A DNA stretch of 35,318 bases from Pseudomonadota bacterium (lineage in GTDB: Bacteria > Pseudomonadota > Alphaproteobacteria > Acetobacterales > Acetobacteraceae), in assembly GCA_021801255.1 (NCBI GenBank), contig JAJYYH010000007.1:1-35318 (forward strand), written 5' to 3'. The first letter of the stretch is position 1. Each line of letters opens with the position of its first letter. A program made the translations under genes and the position numbers. Below, piece by piece: positions 26,388-35,318 of this stretch. The notes below the pieces were generated by a model. That model was not told the origin of the DNA and searched no databases. It saw nothing but the letters and a program-made list of their open reading frames with translations.

Positions 26388-26996
26388 TCAGGGGGCGTGC
26401 GACATCCCGGCGAGCAGGTCGGCGGCGCCCTCGGCGATCATCTTGAGCGCCACGTAGAGCACCATCAGCCAGCCGCCCCAGGCCAGCCAGCGATACCGCT
26501 CAAGCAGCCGCGCGATCAGGCTCGCCGCCACCGCCATCAGCACCACCCCCAGGGCAAGGCCGATCACCAGCACGCCGAGATGGTTCTCCGCGACCCCGGC
26601 CACTGCCAGCACGTTATCGAGGCTCATCGAGATATCGGCGAGCGCGATCTGGAGCATCGCCTGGCCGAGCGTCTTGGCCGGTGGCGCGGCGTGGCCGGGG
26701 GGTGCGGCGCGGCCACGGAGTTCGCGATACATTTTCCACGCCACCCATAGCAGCAATATCCCGCCGGCCAGCACCAGGCCGATGATCGCGAGCAACTGGA
26801 GGGCGAGGACGCCGCCCACCATGCGCAGCGCCGCGGCGGCCAGCGTGCCGAGCAGCAAGGCACGCCGCCGGTCGGCCTCCGCCAACCCGCTCACCGCGAG
26901 CCCGACCACGACGGCATTGTCGGCGGCGAGCGCGAGGTCGATCAGCACCACCTGGGCGAGGGCGAGGAGTTGCGGGCCAAGCGCGGTCCAGGTCAT
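26388..26996 (-). CDS. TerC/YjbE-family integral membrane protein
   Basis: A 202-residue inner-membrane protein with about six or seven hydrophobic helices. The two internal repeats carry the family's acidic motifs: 'LIDLALAADNAVVVGLAV' near the N-terminus and 'IALADISMSLDNVLAVAGVA' in the second half. Between them is a Pro/Ala-rich loop (about 90-110). TerC relatives are linked to metal-ion export, notably manganese, and to tellurite resistance; the ion is not shown by sequence. ATG 26996 lacks a clear ribosome-binding site but begins just before the first helix. It is divergent from purB. Confidence 0.84.
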   Translation of the reverse strand: MTWTALGPQLLALAQVVLIDLALAADNAVVVGLAVSGLAEADRRRALLLGTLAAAALRMVGGVLALQLLAIIGLVLAGGILLLWVAWKMYRELRGRAAPPGHAAPPAKTLGQAMLQIALADISMSLDNVLAVAGVAENHLGVLVIGLALGVVLMAVAASLIARLLERYRWLAWGGWLMVLYVALKMIAEGAADLLAGMSHAP

Positions 26997-27101
26997 CAGT
27001 GGGGTCCAGGGTTGCGGGGAAGCGGGGTTGTCAGGGCGGCCGTCGGCCTGTAGCTGCGAACCATGCCCCCGATAACCGCGTTTCAGGGATAGCTCGAAGG
27101 C

Positions 27102-28454
<1,353 letters not shown>

Positions 28455-28457
28455 AGG

Positions 28458-29186
28458 ATGTGCACCCTCGTCGTCCTGCACCGACCGGGCCATGATTGGC
28501 CGCTGCTGATCGCCGCCAATCGTGATGAAATGCTCGACCGTGGCTGGGATGGGCCGGGCGCGCATTGGCCCGATCATCCTGGTGTGATCGGCGGGCGCGA
28601 TCATCTCGCCGGCGGCACCTGGCTCGCCCTCAACCACGCTGGCGTCGTCGCCGCGGTGCTCAACCGCCAGGGCAGCCTGGGGCCGAAACTCGGGAAGCGC
28701 AGCCGCGGCGAATTGCCGCTGATCGCGCTCGCCGAACCGAGCGCCGCCGCCGCCGCCGAGGCGCTCACCCGGCTCGACGCCGGAGAATGGCGGCGCTTCA
28801 ACATGGTCATCGCCGATCGCACGGGGGCCTATTTCGTTCGCGGCCTCGCGAGCGGCACACCGCAGGCGCAGCCTCTGCCGCCCAGACTGTCGATGGTGAC
28901 GGCGCGCGACCCCAACGACGCGACCAGCCCGCGCGTCGCCCGCCATCTGCCGCGCCTCGAAGCCGCCCCGCCGCCCGCGCCGCCCGATCAGTGGGAGAGT
29001 TGGCGGAAAATCCTCGCCGACCGCTCGGGCGCGGTGGAAAGCCAGTTCAACATCACCCCGCAAGGCGGGTTCGGCACCGTCACCTCGTCGTTCATCGCCT
29101 TGCCCGCGGCCGGGCCGCCGGTCTGGCTCTTCGCGCCCGGCCCCCCCGATGAGGCACCGTTCAGCCCGGTGGCGCTCACCGGCTGA
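28458..29186 (+). CDS. NRDE/TANGO2-family protein
   Basis: A 242-residue protein with N-terminal 'MCTLVVLHRPGHDWPLLIAANRDEMLDR': Cys2 at the start and the ANRDE motif identify the TANGO2/NRDE family, whose fold is Ntn-hydrolase-like. Further landmarks are 'GGRDHLAGGTWLALNHAGVVAAVLNR' and 'RGELPL'. TANGO2 homologues have been reported to handle haem in some organisms, but the bacterial role is not settled. AAGGAGG precedes ATG 28458 inside the end of purB. From 29187 to 29287 there is no gene; a GC-rich imperfect hairpin lies around 29249-29278. Confidence 0.88.
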   Translation: MCTLVVLHRPGHDWPLLIAANRDEMLDRGWDGPGAHWPDHPGVIGGRDHLAGGTWLALNHAGVVAAVLNRQGSLGPKLGKRSRGELPLIALAEPSAAAAAEALTRLDAGEWRRFNMVIADRTGAYFVRGLASGTPQAQPLPPRLSMVTARDPNDATSPRVARHLPRLEAAPPPAPPDQWESWRKILADRSGAVESQFNITPQGGFGTVTSSFIALPAAGPPVWLFAPGPPDEAPFSPVALTG

Positions 29187-29287
29187 CGGGCTTTTACCAT
29201 TAGGGCTGAAGAATTTATCGAATAAAAATAACGCTGCGCCTGGAGCCGAGCAAGGGCGGCGCCCTCGCATTCCAGGAGCCTTGGCTT

Positions 29288-30034
<747 letters not shown>

Positions 30035-30116
30035 TTCTTCCTCCCTCGCCCTGGTATGGGCGTGTAAGGCGTAATTCGGGTTGACCGCTTCGGCAAGAGA
30101 CCGGAAAAGAGCGGCC

Positions 30117-31139
30117 ATGACCGACCATCGCACGCATCGACGGGTTTTTTCCGGCATCCAGCCCTCCGGCGTGCCGACGCTTGGCAATTACCTTGGCGCT
30201 ATCCGCAACTGGGTACGCCTCCAGGACGACCATGAGTGCATTTTCTGCGTCGTCGATCTGCACGCCATCACGGTCTGGCAGGAACCCCGCCAATTGGCGG
30301 CGCAGACCCGTGAAATGGCGGCCAGCCTGATCGCCTGCGGCATCGACCCCGCGGGCCAGATCCTGTTTCCGCAATCGGCGGTGCGGGCGCACGCGCAACT
30401 CGCCTGGATTTTCAATTGCGTCGCCCGCCTCGGCTGGCTCAACCGGATGACCCAGTTCAAGGACAAGGCGGGCAAGGATCGCGAGAATGCTTCCGCCGGT
30501 CTCTATGTCTATCCCAGCCTGATGGCCGCCGATATCCTTGCCTACCACGCAACAAGGGTGCCGGTCGGCGATGACCAGAAGCAGCATCTCGAATTCGCCA
30601 ACGACATCGCGCAGAAATTCAATCACGATTACGACGTCGATTTTTTCCCCCCGATCGAGCCGCTGATCATGGGCCCGGCGGCTCGCGTCATGAGCCTGCG
30701 CGACGGGGCGAAGAAAATGTCGAAATCGGACCCCTCCGATCAGTCGCGCATCAACCTCACCGATGACGCCGATACCGTCGCGCTGAAAATCCGCCGCGCC
30801 AAGACCGACCCCCATCCCCTGCCCTCCGAGCCCGCCGGGCTGGAAGGCCGGCCGGAGGCGCGCAATCTCGTCGGCATCTACGCGGCACTCGCCGACCTGC
30901 CGCCCGAGACCGTGCTCGCCGAACATGGGGGAAAAGGCTTCGGCGCGTTCAAGGAGGCGTTGGCCGAACTCCTGGTCGCGCATCTCGCCCCGATCGCCGC
31001 CGAAACCCGCCGCCTGCTTGCCGATCCCGCGGCGATCGACGCGGTGCTCCGCCAGGGCGCGGCGCGCGCCGCGGCGATCGCCGATCCGATCACGGCCGAG
31101 GCCGAGCGGCTGGTGGGTTTTCTCGCGCTCGGGGGCTAA
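30117..31139 (+). CDS. trpS: Tryptophanyl-tRNA synthetase
   Basis: Class Ic aminoacyl-tRNA synthetase that charges tRNA-Trp. The HIGH-like motif lies in '[21 protein letters not shown]' (residues 12-32) and KMSKS in '[14 protein letters not shown]'. '[36 protein letters not shown]' binds tryptophan and ATP. Length 340 is typical. ATG 30117 starts the conserved N-terminus; an ATG 36 bp upstream is possible but would only add basic residues. Confidence 0.95.
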   Translation: MTDHRTHRRVFSGIQPSGVPTLGNYLGAIRNWVRLQDDHECIFCVVDLHAITVWQEPRQLAAQTREMAASLIACGIDPAGQILFPQSAVRAHAQLAWIFNCVARLGWLNRMTQFKDKAGKDRENASAGLYVYPSLMAADILAYHATRVPVGDDQKQHLEFANDIAQKFNHDYDVDFFPPIEPLIMGPAARVMSLRDGAKKMSKSDPSDQSRINLTDDADTVALKIRRAKTDPHPLPSEPAGLEGRPEARNLVGIYAALADLPPETVLAEHGGKGFGAFKEALAELLVAHLAPIAAETRRLLADPAAIDAVLRQGAARAAAIADPITAEAERLVGFLALGG

Positions 31140-31149
31140 GACGCCGGGC

Positions 31150-31704
31150 ATGATCCTGCTCCGCCACGGCCAAAGTCTGTTCAACCTGCATTTCACCGCA
31201 ACCCGCCGCGATCCCGGCATTCGCGACGCGCCCCTCACGCCGCTCGGCCACCAACAGGCCGAGGCGGCGGCGCTCGCGCTCGCCGGCCAGGCGATCACGC
31301 GGATCATTGTCTCGCCCTACACCCGCGCCCTGCAAACCGCCGCCCCGATTGCGGCGCGGCTTGGGGTGAAAGTGACCGTCAACCCCCTGGTGCGCGAGCG
31401 CTTCGCCTTCGCCTGCGATGTCGGCACCCCGGCCTCCGAACTCCAACGCACCTGGCCGGGGCATGATTTTTCCGCGCTCGAGGAAATCTGGTGGCCGGCG
31501 ATGGAGGAGAACCACGAGCAGATCACCGGCCGCGCCGCGCGTTTCCGCGCCGAGATGGCGGCGCTGCCGGACTGGTCGGACACGCTGGTGGTGGCGCATT
31601 GGGGTTTCATCCTGGCCCTCACGGGGGAAAGCATGCCCAATGGGGCCTGGCGCCGGCTCGACCCCAACACGGCCCCGCCCGAGCGCATCGTCTGGCATCC
31701 TTGA
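31150..31704 (+). CDS. Histidine-phosphatase-superfamily protein
   Basis: A small branch-1 histidine phosphatase (184 residues). The phospho-acceptor is His6 in 'ILLRHGQSLFN', with 'SPYTRALQTAAPIA' and the second catalytic His in 'TLVVAHWGFI'. It resembles cofactor-independent phosphoglycerate-mutase-like phosphatases; the substrate is unassigned. It begins 10 bp after the trpS stop, with no strong ribosome-binding site, so it is likely translated from the trpS transcript. Confidence 0.87.
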   Translation: MILLRHGQSLFNLHFTATRRDPGIRDAPLTPLGHQQAEAAALALAGQAITRIIVSPYTRALQTAAPIAARLGVKVTVNPLVRERFAFACDVGTPASELQRTWPGHDFSALEEIWWPAMEENHEQITGRAARFRAEMAALPDWSDTLVVAHWGFILALTGESMPNGAWRRLDPNTAPPERIVWHP

Positions 31705-31735
31705 GCCTTGCCCGCCACGCGTGTGGGGAAAATGT

Positions 31736-31766
31736 TTGACGGAGTCCCCGTGACAAGGGCTATCAT
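31736..31766 (+). promoter_or_regulatory. Possible sigma70-type promoter of the Hint-domain gene
   Basis: TTGACG at 31736-31741 is followed, 19 bases later, by TATCAT at 31761-31766 (or GCTATC at a 17-base spacing). It lies in the 208-bp gap before the Hint-domain gene, which otherwise holds no gene. The -10 element is imperfect. Confidence 0.35.
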
Positions 31767-31912
31767 TTCCTGGTTGCGTGAATGAGAGCAGCCCGTCGGT
31801 CTGATTGAGGCGCTCCCGGGGAAGGCCTGGCACGGCCCCTTCCTCACGGAGCGGCAGACTCATCAGGCGGGGAAAGATCCTGGGTGGCTCCGCCCAGCGG
31901 GGAGAGTGGGCG

Positions 31913-34393
31913 ATGTCGGCGACGATGAGCACCTCGACCACGGTCAGCGCGCCGGAAATTCTGGCCAGCGGGGCAACCCTCACGGTCGCCGCCGGCGTGA
32001 CGCTCACCAGCACCGGCACCAGCGCGGTCTATGCCGGTAATACCGCCGGCGATGTCACGGCGATCAATGATGGCGTGATCACCGCCCCCAACGCCCTTGC
32101 GCCGATCCTGGTTTTCCAGGATGGCGGCGCCATCACCAATAGCGCTGGCGCAACGATCTCGGGATTCGCCGATATTGCGATCAGCGGTGCCGCCGGTACT
32201 CTCGACAACGCCGGTATCCTGCTCGCCACCACCGCGCTCACCAACGGCAGCACCGCGGTTTTTCTCGGCCAGGGCGGCACGATCGACAATTCCGGCACGA
32301 TCGCCGCGACCGGTTCGCATATGATCGCGATCGACCTCGGCGCCGGCGGGGCCATCACCAATTCCGGCCTCATCACGGCTTCGGGGCCTCATGACGGCGT
32401 CGTTCTCGGCAGCGGCACGCTCGCGAATGACGGCAGCATCGCAAGCGGCCTGCAGCTTACCAGCGGCACCGTCGAGAACGCGCGGGGGGCAACGATCTCC
32501 GGCAATGTCGCGGTCAATGTGCTGGGCGCGGGGAATGTCACCAACGAAGGCACGATCCTCGGCGGTGGCGGCGCATTCGCAACCGGCGTCAACCTCGCCG
32601 CTGGCGCCACGCTGTTTAACGCCGGGACGATTTCGGCCGGTAATTACGACGGCGTGGAACTTCACGATGCGACGCTCACCAATGCGGCGGGCGGCGTCAT
32701 TTCCGGCACGATCGGGGTCTATGCCTCCGTCCAGGCGCTCTCGGGGCAGCCGGCCGGCACCGTCATCAATGCCGGCACCATCGCGAGCACGGCCGGCACC
32801 GCCGGCACCGCGCTCGTCTTTTCCGGCGGCCACGCCGTGCTGATCATCGACCCCGGCGCGGATTTCATCGGCAAGGTTACCGCGAGCGCCGCCCCGAGCA
32901 GCGTCATCGAGCTTGTCTCCGCGAGCGCCGCCGGAACCATCTCCGCCCTTGGCGCGCAATTCATCGGTTTCCCGACGATCAGCGAGGATCAGGGGGCAAG
33001 CTGGACCATCGGCGGGCCGGTGATGGGCCACGAAACCTTCGCCCTCGGCAGCGATGCAACGCTGAATTTCGCCAATATCGTCGAGAGCGGCAGCACGGTC
33101 GATTTTTCCCCGGGCAATTTGCTCGAAATCGGCGTGCCAGGCGAGTTCGCCGGCGTTCTCGATAGTTTCGTCCCTGGCGATACCCTCGATCTCAGCAATC
33201 TTTCCTACGTCAGCGGCGACAGCGCCGCGCTCACCACCGCCTCTGGCGGGCAGAGCATGCTCGATCTCATCGGCGGCAACGGCGCGACGCTCGCGACACT
33301 GGCCTTCGACGCGAGCGCGAGCGACCCGCACCCCGCCTTCACTGTCGCCGCCCTCGGCGGTGGAACGGCGATCACCGAGGGCGTGCCCTGCTTCGCACGC
33401 GGCACGCGCATTCGCACGAAGCGGGGGGAGATTGCCGTCGAGGCGCTGGCGGTGGGCGATGAGGTGGTGGTGCGGGGCGGCGGCGCGCGGCCGGTGCGCT
33501 GGGTCGGGCGGCGGCGGATCGATCTCACCCGTCATCCCCGCCCCGAGACGGTGTGCCCGATCCATATCCTGCCCGATGCCCTTGCCCCCGGCGTGCCGGG
33601 GCGGGGGTTGTGGGTCTCGCCGGGGCACGCGCTCTATATCGAGGGGGCGCTGATCCCGGCGGAGTTTCTCGTCAACGGCGCAACGATTATCCGCGAGCGG
33701 GTCGAGCGGGTCGAGTATTTCCACGTCGAGCTTGACCAGCACGCGGTGCTGTTTTCGGAGAATCTGCCCTCGGAGAGCTATCTCGACACCGGCAACCGCG
33801 GGGCCTTCGAGAATGCCGGGGCGCTGGCGCTGCATCCCGATTTTTCCCCCCGCCACTGGAGCGCGACCTGCGCGCCGCTGGTGCTGGGTGGGGAGCGGCT
33901 GTTCGCCGCGCGGCGGCGGCTGCTCGGCCGGGTTGCCAAACTCGGTTATGGCGCATCGGAAGACGCCGACCTGCACGTGCGCGTGGCCGGGCGGCGGATC
34001 GAGGCAGTGCGGCGCGCGGGCGGCTGGCATTGCTTCCTGCTCCCGCCCTGGGCGCGCGAGGCGCGCGTGCTCTCGCGTGCCGGGGTTCCGGCGGGACGCG
34101 ATCCCGAGACGATGGATTGCCGCACGCTCGGGGCACAGATCGCGGCGATTTTCCTCAACGAGACGCTGGTGCCGCTGGACAGCCCCCGCCTGCGCGCCGG
34201 CTTCTACCCAATCGAGCAAAACATCGCTGATGCCTGGCGCTGGAGCGACGGAGAAGGCCTGCTCGCCCTCCCCGCTTGCACCGAACCCACCGCGCTGCGG
34301 CTGCGAATCGCCAACATGCTCACCGGCTGGCAGCGTCCCGACGGCTCCACGCGCCGCGCCGGGGACCAGAGCGGGAAAATCGAGCGAACCTAA
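31913..34393 (+). CDS. Hint-domain surface/secreted protein with N-terminal beta-helix repeats
   Basis: An 826-residue protein. Residues about 10-330 contain roughly ten degenerate repeats of 15-30 residues built on N-x-G-T-I ('DNSGTIAAT', 'TNSGLITAS', 'FNAGTISAG', 'INAGTIAS'), suggesting a parallel beta-helix as in adhesins. A Hint_2 domain starts at Cys493 (PCFARGTRIRTKRGEIAVEALAVGDEVVV), with 'WVSPGHALYIEGALIPAEFLVNG' about 95 residues later; Hint domains can cleave or splice. A C-terminal segment of about 150 residues follows. There is no Sec signal peptide, so export by a type I or similar route is inferred. ATG 31913 has GGAG 8 bases upstream. Proteins of this form are abundant in acetic-acid bacteria and relatives. 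Confidence 0.85.
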   Translation: MSATMSTSTTVSAPEILASGATLTVAAGVTLTSTGTSAVYAGNTAGDVTAINDGVITAPNALAPILVFQDGGAITNSAGATISGFADIAISGAAGTLDNAGILLATTALTNGSTAVFLGQGGTIDNSGTIAATGSHMIAIDLGAGGAITNSGLITASGPHDGVVLGSGTLANDGSIASGLQLTSGTVENARGATISGNVAVNVLGAGNVTNEGTILGGGGAFATGVNLAAGATLFNAGTISAGNYDGVELHDATLTNAAGGVISGTIGVYASVQALSGQPAGTVINAGTIASTAGTAGTALVFSGGHAVLIIDPGADFIGKVTASAAPSSVIELVSASAAGTISALGAQFIGFPTISEDQGASWTIGGPVMGHETFALGSDATLNFANIVESGSTVDFSPGNLLEIGVPGEFAGVLDSFVPGDTLDLSNLSYVSGDSAALTTASGGQSMLDLIGGNGATLATLAFDASASDPHPAFTVAALGGGTAITEGVPCFARGTRIRTKRGEIAVEALAVGDEVVVRGGGARPVRWVGRRRIDLTRHPRPETVCPIHILPDALAPGVPGRGLWVSPGHALYIEGALIPAEFLVNGATIIRERVERVEYFHVELDQHAVLFSENLPSESYLDTGNRGAFENAGALALHPDFSPRHWSATCAPLVLGGERLFAARRRLLGRVAKLGYGASEDADLHVRVAGRRIEAVRRAGGWHCFLLPPWAREARVLSRAGVPAGRDPETMDCRTLGAQIAAIFLNETLVPLDSPRLRAGFYPIEQNIADAWRWSDGEGLLALPACTEPTALRLRIANMLTGWQRPDGSTRRAGDQSGKIERT

Positions 34394-34547
34394 AAATGCC
34401 CTTTGTAAGGAGCCACTTGCAAAACCACGCTGACAGCGTAAATTTCCGCGGCATTGCATCGAAAATGGGCGACCCGCCCGCATCCGCCGTGTGGTATCGT
34501 GGAGTTGCGAACCACCCAATACTCACCAAGCAACAAGGATGCAGGCG

Positions 34548-35193
34548 ATGTCGCTTCGGGACACTCTATCGACATACCTGCTCCGCATTCAAGAAGATCT
34601 TCTGCCCTGGCTTGACGACGCGATGGGCGGTCCGCTGAGCCGACACCACCAGCAACTGGTCAGCGTGCTGGGCATGGCGCGAATCGAGGCGTTTGTGCCG
34701 AACTGGCAAGGCGTGCCAGGGCGCCCGTTGTCCGAACGCGCGGCCCTCGCGCGTGCCTTCGTCGCCAAAGCCGTGTTCAATCTTCCGACCACCCGCCTGC
34801 TGATCGACACGTTGTCCGCCGACAAGACCCTGCGCCGCCTGTGCGGCTGGCAGCGCCCGCGCGAGGTCCCCAGCGAAGCCACGTTCTCGCGCGCTTTCGC
34901 GGCCTTCGCCGCGAGCGCCCTGCCCTCCAGGCTGCACGCGGCGCTGATCAAGGAAACCCACGCGGACCGTCTGGTCGGGCACATCTCGCGCGACAGCACC
35001 GCGATCGAGGCCCGCGAGAAGCCGGCGAAACCGGACCCGCCGGTGCCGGGGGCACAGCCCAAACCCAAGCGCGGTCGTCCCCGCAAGGGCGAGGTCCGTC
35101 CCGCCGCGCCGCCGCGCCGGATCGCGCAGCAGCCGGGCATGACAGTGCCCATGATGCTGGCCGATCTGCCGCAGCGGTGCGATGTCGGGGTTA
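34548..35193 (+). pseudogene. Truncated transposase, IS1182/IS5-like
   Basis: The N-terminal part of a DDE transposase: 'SVLGMARIEAFVPNW', 'ARAFVAKAVFNLPTTRLLIDTL', 'LRRLCGWQRPREVPSEATFSRAFAAFA' and 'GHISRDSTAIEARE', which holds the first catalytic Asp. A Pro/Lys linker ('KPKRGRPRKGE') follows, then 'RCDVG', after which family-like sequence stops. The rest of the catalytic domain is missing and the next sequence is unrelated. ATG 34548 has AAGG nine bases upstream; ATG 34539 is an alternative. The left inverted repeat of the element was not found with confidence. The 34394-34538 leader is AT-richer and may include it. Confidence 0.7.
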
Positions 35194-35207
35194 ACCCATC
35201 TTATTCA

Positions 35208-35318
35208 GTGCGCCCCGACGGCGCGGTTCACCGGTGGAGGGAGGATCCATCCAGGGAGTTGTTGGTAGACCCTGGTAGCTGACGAGCGGCTTGGTCGGGT
35301 AACCGGGCGGGCCGAAGC
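35208..35318 (+). other. Possible 5' end of a group II intron, cut by the window edge
   Basis: Begins GTGCG, the conserved first bases of bacterial group II introns. Several short stems are then visible: GCGCC/GGCGC (35211-35226), GGATCCATCC-type pairing, and CCAGGG/CCCTGG (around 35250-35273). This is consistent with domain I RNA structure. No reverse transcriptase is in view because the window ends. The 14-18 bases before it (35191-35207) match neither the transposase nor the intron start. This is based on recall of 5'-end consensus and may be wrong. Confidence 0.4.

Noticed and set aside
26997-27101. Possible manganese (yybP-ykoY) riboswitch before the TerC-family gene
   Set aside because: Looked for because TerC relatives often have one. 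I could not find the expected conserved loops in the 105-bp gap, so it is not called.
31741-31770. Second Pho-box-like sequence before the Hint-domain gene
   Set aside because: A TTGTCACGG motif is present on the minus strand, but there is no second half-site at the required spacing.

Overview
The window is GC-rich alphaproteobacterial chromosome. The best guess is the family Acetobacteraceae, possibly an acidophilic genus. This rests on gene content (a Hint-domain surface protein, a rubrerythrin/Fe-S/DUF3501 cassette, the purB, trpS and pepA-holC neighbourhoods), on heavy G/C third-position use, and on hairpin-rich intergenic elements of a kind I associate with that family. It is inference, not a database result. 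Both ends look like contig edges: the left end enters an accessory stretch, and the right end stops inside what looks like the 5' end of a group II intron next to a cut-off transposase.

Region by region. (1) 1-5,430 is accessory: an outer-membrane beta-barrel protein with an N-terminal carboxypeptidase-regulatory-like domain, a small downstream frame broken by an amber codon, two convergent SDR oxidoreductases with overlapping 3' ends, and a broken, AT-rich AbiJ-NTD4-type abortive-infection-like gene. That gene lies between two 85-bp direct repeats of the 3' end of a neighbouring gene. (2) 5,426-7,855 holds a stand-alone elongation factor G gene and a small unknown gene downstream. (3) 8,019-12,278 is a catabolic-looking divergent cluster: luciferase-type flavin monooxygenase plus alpha/beta hydrolase on one side; SDR, VOC protein and nucleoside hydrolase on the other. 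(4) 12,424-14,850 is a tight cassette of rubrerythrin without a rubredoxin domain, an HdrB/GlpC-like two-cluster iron-sulfur protein and a DUF3501 protein. This is the best candidate for a poorly described functional system. (5) 14,998-24,479 has mostly housekeeping genes (SMP-30 lactonase, Sua5/TsaC, CysQ, PepA, HolC, ABC-F, Ndk) and a large porin whose upstream region carries a near-consensus Pho box. (6) 24,596-31,704 has an epoxide-hydrolase-like/HCCA-isomerase pair, a TerC-family membrane protein, PurB, an NRDE/TANGO2 protein, an SDR, TrpS and a histidine phosphatase. (7) 31,913-35,318 has the Hint-domain surface protein and the mobile-element edge.

Translational coupling is common. Stop/start overlaps of the ATGA or TGATG type link monooxygenase to hydrolase, VOC to nucleoside hydrolase, cysQ to sua5, pepA to holC, and the DsbA-like isomerase to the epoxide-hydrolase-like gene. 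Two 106-bp four-hairpin elements in opposite orientation lie between convergent gene pairs at 14,859-14,964 and 21,984-22,089. They show compensatory stem changes, as expected of bidirectional terminators or a selected RNA structure. I saw no rRNA, tRNA or CRISPR array.
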